Shown here one piece after another: positions 16,939 to 24,320 of a stretch of 64,000 bases of DNA. A model generated the notes under the pieces. It did not search any database and was not told the origin of the DNA. It saw only the letters and a program-made list of their open reading frames with translations. Origin of the DNA: Paenibacillus_Z sp042653205 (GTDB lineage: Bacteria > Bacillota > Bacilli > Paenibacillales > Paenibacillaceae); NCBI RefSeq assembly GCF_042653205.1, contig NZ_JBHSHY010000014.1, positions 70,379-134,378 on the forward strand, read 5' to 3'. Every line of letters begins with the position of its first letter. The first letter of the stretch is position 1. Position numbers and translations under genes: made by a program.

Positions 16939-17009
16939 ATTATACAATCAATTTCAATCACTGAACATATATTTGTCTAAAATTAATTGTTATTCACGGA
17001 AATGAACAA
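16939..17009 (-). promoter_or_regulatory. AT-rich putB control region: -10/-35 and interrupted inverted repeat
   Basis: In this GC-rich genome the intergenic stretch from about 16920 to 17010 is strikingly AT-rich. On the minus strand it holds a perfect TATAAT (16939-16944) 17 bp from a poor -35 TGTTCA (16962-16967). Upstream is an interrupted inverted repeat (TTGTT at 16987-16991, TTCA at 16993-16996, TGAA at 17003-17006, AACAA ending 17009), a plausible activator site. I do not find the sigma-54 pattern TGGCAC-N5-TTGC. Confidence 0.45.
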
Positions 17010-17038
17010 GTAAACACAGCTTCGAAAAACGCGGTTCG

Positions 17039-17067
17039 TTGAATCCGAACGGCTTTCATGGTAGATT
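17039..17067 (+). promoter_or_regulatory. Promoter of the AAA+ activator gene
   Basis: TTGAAT (17039-17044), a 17-bp spacer and TAGATT (17062-17067) form a reasonable vegetative promoter ending about 40 nt before the start codon. Confidence 0.5.
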
Positions 17068-17104
17068 ACAGTCATACCTTACATAGATGCGGAGACGAAC
17101 AAAT

Positions 17105-18922
17105 ATGTTCAACGTTGAACAGCTTTCCCTTCAAGGTCCCTTGACGGCGGCAGAACCCGCCGCGACGATCGGCGAGCTGCTCCCGGTCCTGAAGCGCGGG
17201 GAAGCCGTCGTTGTGCCATCCGGGCAGACCGGCGGGCCGCAAGCCGTCCTTCTGCTGCCGCCCGACGCCGCTTTCCTGGAGACGGTCTTCGCCGGCCAGC
17301 CCGCGGAGCCGGCGGCCTCGCTGCTGTCCGGTTCGCCGTACCTCTGCCGAGTGGTCCGGCTCGAGCCGGACCACTCGGCCGCCGAAGCCTTCTTGGCCTT
17401 GGAGGCCGAATCGCTCGGCGGAGGCAGAGCGCTGCTCGCGCAGCGGCCGGATGGCAGCTGGGCCGGTTATATCGCGGCGGACGCGCTGCTCGCCTTCGCG
17501 CTCGACGAGCGAAGGCGGTGGCAGGCGTACTTCGAGTCGCTGTCCGATACGGTCACCGACGCGGTAACGGTCGTGGACCGGAGCGGCGAGGTCATCTGCT
17601 GGAATCCGGTCGCCGAAGAGATCTACGCCCTGCCGCGCGAGGACATCGTCGGCAGGCGCATCGGCGAGCATTTCGAGACGGAAACGCTCATGGTACTCAA
17701 AATGCTCGACGAAGGTCGGCTCATCCGCAACGCCTACCACCGTCCGCGGAAAGGCACGCACGTGCTCATCAGCGCTTCGCCGGTCCGCGGCCCGAGAGGC
17801 GAGATCATCGGCGGCATCGCCGCCGAGCAGGACATTACGCAGCTCGTCAAGCTGAACGAGCAGCTGACGTCCGCGCATTCGCTCTCCCATCAATACAAGG
17901 CCGCCGATCCGGGCCTGTTCTCGTTCGCGAAAGGCCGCGGGCTCGCGCTCGGACGCGTCATGCAGTGGGCGAAGAAAGTCGCCGCCGCGGACACGCCGGT
18001 GCTGCTGCTCGGCGAAAGCGGAACCGGCAAGGAGCAGCTGGCCCAGATCATTCACGGCTACAGTCCGCGCGCAGGAGAAGCGTTCCTGACCGCGAACTGC
18101 GGCATCGTGCCCGCCGGCCTGCTGGAGACGGAGCTGTTCGGCTTCCGGGGCGGCGCGTTCACCGGCAGCGAAGGCGGCCAGCCGGGCCTGCTCGAGCAGG
18201 CCAAGGACGGCACGCTGTTCATTAACGAAATCGAACGGATGCCTCTCGAGCTGCAGGCGAAGCTGTACGGGTACCTCTCGCAGGAGACGTTCCGGCGGCT
18301 CGGCGGGAACCGGCCGATTGCCGCCCGCGCACGCATCGTCGCCGCGTCGACGGCCGACTTGGACGCACTGGTGCGCGAAGGCGTCTTCCGCGCGGACCTG
18401 TATTACGCGCTGAACGTCGTGTCCGTTACGCTGCCTCCGCTTCGCGAACGGCGGGAAGACATCCCCGCGATGCTGCAGATGTACTTGAAGCAATTCTCGC
18501 TGCAGTACCGGAAGCCGCTGCCGGCGCTGTCGCCGGAAGTCATGCTCGCTTTCGCGAACTACGACTGGCCGGGCAATATCCTGGAGCTGCGCAACGTCGT
18601 CGAGCGCTGCGCCATCCTGTGCGACGGCGATTACGTTACGATGGAGCAGCTCCCTCCGGCGCTGCAGGCGCGCCAGCCGAGCCTGGAAGCGGAGCCCCCC
18701 GCCGGAGCGGACACCGTCGATGACGCCGAGACGGGCGGCGCAGACGGATCCGCGGCCGCGGACCTTAAGCCGCTCAAAGCGAGCGCCAGCCCGTCGGAGG
18801 AGCTGCGGCTCATCCGCGATGCGCTCGCCCGGACGGCCGGCAACAAGAGCGCGGCCGCCAAGCGGCTCGGCATCTCCCGCGGCACGCTGTACAACAAGCT
18901 GAAGGAGCTCGGCCTCGAATAG
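17105..18922 (+). CDS. RocR-like PAS/AAA+ (sigma-54 activator family) regulator with altered catalytic motifs
   Basis: 605-aa bacterial enhancer-binding-protein architecture: N-terminal ~135 residues without a clear match, a PAS domain (about 138-245, TVVDRSGEVICWNPVAEEIY), AAA+ domain (about 275-510) and a Fis-type HTH (NKSAAAKRLGISRGTLYNKL). Walker A GESGTGKE at 303-310 is intact. Three core features deviate: GAFTGA reads GAFTGS (S355), Walker B reads FINEIE (N374 for Asp), and FRADLYYALN has A435 where the second, usually essential Arg is found. In B. subtilis, RocR activates arginine/ornithine catabolic genes with sigma-54; the location here fits that role. Whether this one works through sigma-54 is doubtful. 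I chose ATG 17105 because GGAGA lies 9 nt upstream; an ATG 18 nt earlier lacks an SD. Confidence 0.9.
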   Translation: MFNVEQLSLQGPLTAAEPAATIGELLPVLKRGEAVVVPSGQTGGPQAVLLLPPDAAFLETVFAGQPAEPAASLLSGSPYLCRVVRLEPDHSAAEAFLALEAESLGGGRALLAQRPDGSWAGYIAADALLAFALDERRRWQAYFESLSDTVTDAVTVVDRSGEVICWNPVAEEIYALPREDIVGRRIGEHFETETLMVLKMLDEGRLIRNAYHRPRKGTHVLISASPVRGPRGEIIGGIAAEQDITQLVKLNEQLTSAHSLSHQYKAADPGLFSFAKGRGLALGRVMQWAKKVAAADTPVLLLGESGTGKEQLAQIIHGYSPRAGEAFLTANCGIVPAGLLETELFGFRGGAFTGSEGGQPGLLEQAKDGTLFINEIERMPLELQAKLYGYLSQETFRRLGGNRPIAARARIVAASTADLDALVREGVFRADLYYALNVVSVTLPPLRERREDIPAMLQMYLKQFSLQYRKPLPALSPEVMLAFANYDWPGNILELRNVVERCAILCDGDYVTMEQLPPALQARQPSLEAEPPAGADTVDDAETGGADGSAAADLKPLKASASPSEELRLIRDALARTAGNKSAAAKRLGISRGTLYNKLKELGLE

Positions 18923-18935
18923 CGTCCTCACGATA

Positions 18936-18984
18936 ACAGCCGCTGCGCGCGCGATTCTCGGAATCGCGACAACGCTGCGGCTGT
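18936..18984. terminator. Hairpin between convergent regulator and arginase-like genes
   Basis: Nested inverted repeat (ACAGCCGC at 18936-18943 with GCGGCTGT at 18977-18984, plus an inner CGCGATTC/GAATCGCG stem). There is no T-run on either strand, so termination is assumed from position only. Confidence 0.45.
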
Positions 18985-18991
18985 CGTTGGC

Positions 18992-19951
18992 TTACAGGAT
19001 TCGTTTGCCCAGCAGGGAAGCGATCAGCCCAACCGCCAGCCGGGACGTGCGCCGGCTCTCGTCCAGCAGCGGGTTGACCTCCACCACGTCAATGGACGCC
19101 ACGTGCCCCGTCTCCGCCAGCAGTTCGCAGGCGAAGTGCGCCTCCCGATACGTCAAGCCGCCCGGCACCTGCAGCGCGACGCCAGGCGCCTCGAGCGGAT
19201 CGAGACAATCCGCAGAGAAGCTGACGTGGATGCCGTCAGTTCCTTCGCCGGCGATGGCGACCGCGCGGCGGATGACCGCCTCGATGCCCATCCGGTCGAC
19301 TTCGTGCATCGTGAAGACTTCGATGCCTTCGGCGCGGATGAGCGCCCGCTCCTCCGGCTCGACGTCGCGCACGCCGATCAGCACGACGCGGCGCTTGTCG
19401 ATGGCCGGGCCGTCCAGCCCGTCCGCGAAGTCGCGCGCGTCCGGCTTCGCGAGGCCGAGTGCCGCGGCCAAGGCCATGCTGCCTATGCCGCCAGTCGGGC
19501 TCGCCGCCTCCGTGTTCAGCCCGGCGTGCGCGTCGAAATAGATGACGCCCGCGCGCTTCCCGGCGGCGGCCAATCCCGCCAACACGCCGATCGTCACGCT
19601 GCGGTCGCCGCCGAGCACGAGCGGCAGCTCGCCGCGGCCCGCGGCGCCCGCGACCTCAGCCGCGACCCGCCTGCCCGTCTCCAGCACCACGGGCAGGTGC
19701 TTGGCCGCGCCGCGGCGATTCTCGTCCGCAGGCGCCCCGGCGTCCATCCCGCCTTCGATGTTCGACTCCGACGCTACGACGAAGTCGGTCTTGCGAAGCT
19801 GCCGGAGCAGCCCTGCCTGCAGCATCGATTCCGGCGCCGCTTCGCTGCCCGGCCTGCCGGTGCCCAAGCCGAACGGAACTTGGATCAGGCTCAGCTTCTT
19901 CGTCGATTCCGTCTCGCGCATCGTATCCGTCTCCCGCTTGGTTTCCGCCAT
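18992..19951 (-). CDS. Arginase/ureohydrolase-fold protein lacking three metal ligands (probable pseudoenzyme)
   Basis: 319 aa with the arginase fold, clearly related to the canonical arginase at 21306-22217. Six residues bind the Mn pair in arginases. Here GGDHS is GGDRS (R117), DAHxD is DAHAG (D140 and H142 kept, G144 replaces Asp), and SFDxD is SFSAD (S246 replaces Asp, D248 kept). Three of six ligands are gone, so normal catalysis is unlikely. The frame is intact, however, and the flanking motifs (GGLTYREAHFACELL, VASIDVVEVNPLLD) are well conserved, which argues for a retained structural or regulatory role, perhaps as a partner of the active arginase. The start at 19949-19951 follows GAGAGGTGG; the longer GTG-started version overlaps that SD. 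Third gene after rocF and rocD. Confidence 0.88.
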   Translation of the reverse strand: MAETKRETDTMRETESTKKLSLIQVPFGLGTGRPGSEAAPESMLQAGLLRQLRKTDFVVASESNIEGGMDAGAPADENRRGAAKHLPVVLETGRRVAAEVAGAAGRGELPLVLGGDRSVTIGVLAGLAAAGKRAGVIYFDAHAGLNTEAASPTGGIGSMALAAALGLAKPDARDFADGLDGPAIDKRRVVLIGVRDVEPEERALIRAEGIEVFTMHEVDRMGIEAVIRRAVAIAGEGTDGIHVSFSADCLDPLEAPGVALQVPGGLTYREAHFACELLAETGHVASIDVVEVNPLLDESRRTSRLAVGLIASLLGKRIL

Positions 19952-20049
19952 CGTACTTACGCCACCTCTCACGCTTTTTTATTGTCGTCGTCTTAAGCTC
20001 TCCGCTTCTTCGCGGCTAGCAGACCGCAGCAACGCATCCGGAACGGCCG

Positions 20050-21243
20050 TCAGGCGAACAGCTGCGCGATCCGCTCGAACGCCCAGTCGAGCTGTTCCTT
20101 CTCGATCGTCAGCGGCGGCGCGAAGCGGATCGTCGTCTCGTGCGTTTCCTTGCACAAGAGGCCGAGCGTCTTCAGCCGCTCGCAGTACGGCCGCGCCTCT
20201 CCGTGCAGTTCCAGGCCGATGAATAGCCCGCGTCCGCGGATGTCCTTGATCGCCGGGCTGCCGATGCCGCGCAGCAAGTTGATGAAATACGTGCCCAGCT
20301 CGTCGGAGCGCTTCACCAGCTCCTCCTCCTCGAGCACATCCAGCGCCGCGACTGCGACCGCGCAGCCGAGCGGATTGCCGCCGAACGTCGACCCGTGCGA
20401 GCCCGGCTCGAACACGCCGAGCACCGCCGTGTCCGCCGCGACCGCCGAGATCGGGAACACGCCGCCGCCGAGCGCCTTGCCCAGGACGTACATGTCCGGG
20501 ACGACGCCTTCCCAGTCGCACGCGAACACGCGGCCGGTGCGGCCGAAGCCCGTCTGGATCTCGTCGGCGACGAGCAAGACGTTATGGGCGCGGCAAAGCT
20601 CGCTTGCCGCTTTCAGATACCCGGCCGGCGGCATGACGATGCCGGCCTCGCCCTGGATCGGCTCCACGAGGAACGCCGCCGTATTAGGCGTGATCGCCGC
20701 CTGCAGCGCCTCCAGGTCGCCGTAAGGTACGATCCGGAAGCCCGGCGTGAACGGCCCGAAGCCCCGTTTGTACTCGTCGGAGGAGGAGAACGACGTCACG
20801 GTGACCGTCCGCCCGTGGAAATTGCCGTCGCAGACGATGATTTCCGCTTGGTCCTCCGGCACGCCCTTCACGTCGTACGCCCAGCGGCGGACCGCCTTGA
20901 CCGCCGTTTCGACCGCCTCTGCACCCGTGTTCATCGGCAGAATCATATCTTTGCCCGTCAGACGGCTCAGCTTCTCGTAGAATTCGCCCAGCCGCTCGTT
21001 GTGGAACGCGCGGGACGTTAATGTAACCTTGTCGGCCTGCTCCTTCAATGCCTCCACGATGCGCGGATGGCGATGGCCGTGGTTCAGCGCGGAATACGCG
21101 CTCAGCATATCCATGTAGCGGTTGCCTTCGGGATCCTCGACCCATACGCCCTCCGCCTTCGCGATTACGATCGGCAGCGGATGATAGTTGCGCGCTCCGA
21201 AGCGCTCCGTCTGTTCAATGATGCGGGTTGTCTCGTTCGTCAC
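20050..21243 (-). CDS. rocD: Ornithine aminotransferase
   Basis: PLP enzyme converting ornithine plus 2-oxoglutarate to glutamate semialdehyde and glutamate. 397 aa, class III aminotransferase: MNTGAEAVETAVKAVRRW, NFHGRT, VEPIQGEAGI, LLVADEIQTGFGRTG, and the PLP-lysine in VLGKALGGG. HGSTFGGNPLGCAVA is typical of RocD. Start is GTG (21241-21243) with GAGAGGAG upstream. It follows rocF by about 60 nt; product P5C is used by the rocA product. Confidence 0.95.
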   Translation of the reverse strand: MTNETTRIIEQTERFGARNYHPLPIVIAKAEGVWVEDPEGNRYMDMLSAYSALNHGHRHPRIVEALKEQADKVTLTSRAFHNERLGEFYEKLSRLTGKDMILPMNTGAEAVETAVKAVRRWAYDVKGVPEDQAEIIVCDGNFHGRTVTVTSFSSSDEYKRGFGPFTPGFRIVPYGDLEALQAAITPNTAAFLVEPIQGEAGIVMPPAGYLKAASELCRAHNVLLVADEIQTGFGRTGRVFACDWEGVVPDMYVLGKALGGGVFPISAVAADTAVLGVFEPGSHGSTFGGNPLGCAVAVAALDVLEEEELVKRSDELGTYFINLLRGIGSPAIKDIRGRGLFIGLELHGEARPYCERLKTLGLLCKETHETTIRFAPPLTIEKEQLDWAFERIAQLFA

Positions 21244-21305
21244 CCCGTCACGCTCCTCTCAGTTCTGTCGTTTTTTTTCGCTCGCCCGGCTGTCGCCGGC
21301 CGGCC

Positions 21306-22217
21306 TTACAGGATTCGCTCGCCGAACGCCGAGCCGATCAGTTCCACCGCCGCCACGGCCGTCTTGTTATGGTGGTCCAGCATCGGGTTCACTTCCACGA
21401 CCTCCACTGACACGAGCAGCTGCCGCTCATAGAGGAGCTCCATCGCGAAGTGGCATTCCCGGTATGACATGCCGCCTGTGACCGGCGTGCCGACGCCCGG
21501 CGCGTCCCCCGGATCCATGCTGTCCAGGTCGAGGCTGAGATGCACGCCGTCCGTGCCGTTCGAAACGATGTCCAGCGCGTCTTCCATGACCTGCTTCATG
21601 CCGTGCTTGTCGATGTCGTGCATCGTGAACACGTTGACGCCCTTCTCCTTCAGAAACGCCCGTTCACCGGGATCGATGGACCGCGCGCCGATGATGACGA
21701 CGTTCTCAGGACGAAGCTTCACGTCCGCCCCGCCGATGGAGACGAGATCGGGATGGCCGTAGCCGAGCGCGGCCGCGAGCGACATGCCGTGGATGTTGCC
21801 GGACTCCGTCGTCTCCGCCGTGTTCACGTCGGTATGCGCATCGAACCAGATGACGCCGAGCCGCTTCACGTGCGACAGCACGCCTTTGATCGTGCCGATC
21901 GCGATGCTGTGGTCGCCTCCGAGCACGAGCGGAAACCGGCCTTTGCCCATTTCGGCCGCGACGGCGGCGTACAGCTCCTCGTTCACCCGCGCGATTTCGG
22001 ATAAATATTTGAGCTTCTCGCCCGGCACCGGGGGCTGCAGCGTCCGATTCACCTGCAGGTCGCCCAAGTCTGCGACGGCGTAGCCGAGCGCTTGCAGCCG
22101 TTCATGAAGGCGAGCTCCCCGAATCGCGTCCGGCCCCAAATCCACGCCTTTGCGATCCGCACCATAATGCAGCGGTACGCCGATTACCGAGATGTCCGTT
22201 TTCTTTACCGCGTTCAT
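21306..22217 (-). CDS. rocF: Arginase
   Basis: Hydrolyses L-arginine to ornithine and urea using a binuclear Mn centre. 303 aa, usual bacillar length. All six metal ligands are present: GGDHS (H103), DAHTD (D126, H128, D130) and SLDLDSMDP (D230, D232). The start at 22215-22217 (MNAVKK) is supported by AAGGAG 9-10 nt upstream; an N-terminal extension runs through the promoter and is rejected. First gene of the rocF-rocD-(arginase-like) unit, preceded by a strong operator-like region and a LysR gene in the same orientation. Confidence 0.96.
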   Translation of the reverse strand: MNAVKKTDISVIGVPLHYGADRKGVDLGPDAIRGARLHERLQALGYAVADLGDLQVNRTLQPPVPGEKLKYLSEIARVNEELYAAVAAEMGKGRFPLVLGGDHSIAIGTIKGVLSHVKRLGVIWFDAHTDVNTAETTESGNIHGMSLAAALGYGHPDLVSIGGADVKLRPENVVIIGARSIDPGERAFLKEKGVNVFTMHDIDKHGMKQVMEDALDIVSNGTDGVHLSLDLDSMDPGDAPGVGTPVTGGMSYRECHFAMELLYERQLLVSVEVVEVNPMLDHHNKTAVAAVELIGSAFGERIL

Positions 22218-22249
22218 ATGCAGCACTCCTTCTTCAAACTGTCTTCCTA

Positions 22250-22312
22250 ATTGTAGCATAGCGATTTTTGCGAAAAAAATTGAATAATCCAATGGTTACG
22301 ATTAAAAATCGC
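22250..22312 (-). promoter_or_regulatory. rocF promoter with nested palindromic operator (LysR-type box)
   Basis: On the minus strand an extended -10, TGCTACAAT, has its hexamer at 22250-22255; the -35 is poor, suggesting an activated promoter. A 15-bp near-perfect palindrome, ATTG-N7-CAAT (22279-22293), fits the LysR T-N11-A rule and would be centred near -43. It lies inside a larger perfect inverted repeat, GCGATTTTT (22261-22269) and AAAAATCGC (22304-22312), with almost the same centre. Confidence 0.6.
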
Positions 22313-22343
22313 AATGATGAGCGATGAACGCCGCCGCAGCGCG

Positions 22344-22374
22344 AATAACCCCCGCCGGCCGAAGCCGACAGGGG
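22344..22374 (-). terminator. Probable terminator of the LysR gene
   Basis: GC-rich hairpin of 10-11 bp (arms 22349-22359 and 22364-22374, 4-nt loop) followed on the minus strand by TTATT, about 25 nt past the lysR-type stop. Confidence 0.6.
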
Positions 22375-22397
22375 AAGCGTCTCGCGAAAAATCCGCG

Positions 22398-23273
22398 TCA
22401 GTCCCATTCCTTCCATATCCGCTGGACGATGTCCGCGAAAGAACGAATGTTTTGTTCTGCGCTCCTTTTCTTGAGAATGACCATATTCGTCTCAATCTTA
22501 CGCGGAAACCGGTGAATCTCCGCAAGCGTTCCTTTGCGCAGCTCTTCTTCGACGAGGGCCGCCCCGAGCAGGGCAATCCCGGTGTTGTAGAGCACCGTGC
22601 GCTTGATCGTCTCGTCCGAGACGCATTCGATGTATTTGTCCGGCGCGAAGCCGTAGTCGAGCAGGCATTCGTTCACGAGCCGCTGAATGTTGGATCCGGA
22701 CTTGTATGTGATGAACGGGTACGTCTCCAGCAATTCGGACAGCTCATGCCGCTCCATGAGCTCCGGCGTCGTCACGAGGACGAGATCCTCCCATCCGAGC
22801 GGCACGGTCTCCATCTGCGGCGAATTGCACGGCCCGGCGATGATGGCCAGATCCGCTTCATTCGCGGCGACCTTCTTCATAGCGTCGTTGCTGTCGCAAG
22901 AGAACAGCTGCAGCTTGACGTCGGGGTTCTCGGCAATGTACGAATGCAGGATGAGCGATAAGTATTGGGTGCAGTAAAATTCGGGCGCGGCCACGGTCAG
23001 GAGTCCGTGCGGATGCTCCAGCTTGCGAAGTTCGGCCTCCATCTCCTCCATCAGCGCGAACGTTTGGTCCACGTATTGCTTGACAAGCTTGCCGGCCGGC
23101 GTCAAAAACGTCTTTTTACCGCTTCGGCCGAGCAGCGTCACGCCGAGCTCCTGCTCGAGCGATTGCAGCTGCAGGCTGATCGTCGGCTGCGTATACCCGA
23201 GCCGGGCGGCGGCATGCGTCAGGTTGAGCGTGTCCGCGACGACCTGAAACGTCTTGTATTTTTTGAAATCCAT
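22398..23273 (-). CDS. LysR family transcriptional regulator
   Basis: 291 aa. N-terminal winged HTH (YKTFQVVADTLNLTHAAARLGYTQPTISLQLQSLE, residues 5-40) and a C-terminal periplasmic-binding-like effector domain beginning near residue 92. The nearest target by position is rocF, whose promoter carries a T-N11-A palindrome; LysR genes are more often divergent from their target, so the link is inference. ATG at 23271-23273. It could alternatively act on unlinked genes. Confidence 0.93.
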   Translation of the reverse strand: MDFKKYKTFQVVADTLNLTHAAARLGYTQPTISLQLQSLEQELGVTLLGRSGKKTFLTPAGKLVKQYVDQTFALMEEMEAELRKLEHPHGLLTVAAPEFYCTQYLSLILHSYIAENPDVKLQLFSCDSNDAMKKVAANEADLAIIAGPCNSPQMETVPLGWEDLVLVTTPELMERHELSELLETYPFITYKSGSNIQRLVNECLLDYGFAPDKYIECVSDETIKRTVLYNTGIALLGAALVEEELRKGTLAEIHRFPRKIETNMVILKKRSAEQNIRSFADIVQRIWKEWD

Positions 23274-23358
23274 GCTGCTTCACGTCCTTGCCGGCTTCAT
23301 GGAACCATTATAGTGGGCATCCGCCCCCCAGGGCAAGGGCGGGCGTCCGCTCGCCGGT

Positions 23359-23874
23359 TCACGGCTCGGGCCGCGTGTTCGCCATGCGGATCATCGAGAA
23401 GTTCACCGTCGACGACGGAAGCGCGTCCTTGAGCGGATGGAGCGACGGCGTGACGCGGACTTCGATGCCGGCCGCCGCCAGCAAGCCGAGGCAGTCGTCC
23501 AGCCGCTCCAACGACGCCGGTTCGACCGCCTGGCGCGCGACGTAATAACCCGCGTTGCCGTCGTACGATTCGAACGGCCCGGGCTCGAACGCGTAGCGGT
23601 ACAGCTTCACGTCCCGGATACGGTCCAGCCAGCAGGCCTCCACGGCGACGATATGGCTTGCATTGGAAAAGCCGAAGAACCGCTCCCGGTCCTCGGCGGT
23701 CGTCTCCGCTTCCGTCCAATAGCACACCCGAGGGCAGTCCCTCGGAAAATAATAGTTGTAAGCGCGGCGCTCGTCGATCGCCCATACCATGGGCGGCTCG
23801 TGCAGCCGGTAGGGCAGCTGCCGCGGGACGAACCGGCGGATGTCGGGATTTTCGCTGAAGTGGTACAGCTTCAC
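23359..23874 (-). CDS. Conserved protein of unknown function (DUF6886-like)
   Basis: 171 aa, starts MKLYHFSENPDIRRFVPR, has VWAIDERRAYNYYFPRDCPRV and FFGFSNASHIVAVEACWLD. I associate this pattern with an uncharacterised Firmicutes family (DUF6886); the opening LYHFSE..I..F.PR resembles ADP-ribosyltransferase-like folds, but no catalytic function is established. No signal peptide or membrane segment. Single gene with no clear operon partner. Confidence 0.75.
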   Translation of the reverse strand: MKLYHFSENPDIRRFVPRQLPYRLHEPPMVWAIDERRAYNYYFPRDCPRVCYWTEAETTAEDRERFFGFSNASHIVAVEACWLDRIRDVKLYRYAFEPGPFESYDGNAGYYVARQAVEPASLERLDDCLGLLAAAGIEVRVTPSLHPLKDALPSSTVNFSMIRMANTRPEP

Positions 23875-23938
23875 GTCTGTCGCTCCGTTTCTCGGGCCGG
23901 GAATCTTCTCGCGCCGATTTAAGTAGTCGATTTCACAT

Positions 23939-24226
23939 TCATTCGATATCCATCGAGATGTCGTCTTCCTGCTCCATGAACCGGATGATCAGCTCCCGGT
24001 CTTCCAGAAACCATAGATTGTCCGACTCCATATAAAACGTGATGCCTTCCACGACGTCCTTGATTCCCGGGTTCCGGGGGATGTCCTTCATCACGCCGAG
24101 CGAATAGCCCGGTTGAACGCTGCCGCTGCCGCCAAGCCTGACGAATATGCGCAAATGATCGCCGTCCGACAAATCCATTTCCCTAATATACCAACGTGCG
24201 GCCGACTGTTCCACCGATAGTTTCAT
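23939..24226 (-). CDS. HesB/YneR-like protein (IscA fold without cluster cysteines)
   Basis: 95 aa starting MKLSVEQSAARWYIREMDLS, with HLRIFVRLGGSGSVQPGYSLGV, the core of the HesB/IscA beta-fold. The three cysteines that bind iron-sulfur in IscA are absent, as in Bacillus YneR-type proteins, so it is unlikely to be an A-type Fe-S carrier. The ATG at 24224-24226 follows GAGGAG by 9 nt; upstream in-frame ATGs lack an SD. Function unknown. Confidence 0.8.
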   Translation of the reverse strand: MKLSVEQSAARWYIREMDLSDGDHLRIFVRLGGSGSVQPGYSLGVMKDIPRNPGIKDVVEGITFYMESDNLWFLEDRELIIRFMEQEDDISMDIE

Positions 24227-24320
24227 CGCTACCATCTCCTCGTTTTGGATACGGTTACATGCTATATATACGCCGCCTGTGTCCGATTTACCTCTGCCCG
24301 GAAACATTTTCGGGCAGCCG

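Noticed and set aside
16889..17104. Sigma-54 promoter (-24 GG, -12 GC) for putB
   Set aside because: No TGGCAC-N5-TTGC-like sequence on the minus strand; a TATAAT box is present instead.
17072..18931. 619-codon antisense frame opposite the AAA+ regulator
   Set aside because: Arg/Gly-rich with no domains, and the opposite strand carries a complete AAA+/HTH protein with SD and promoter.
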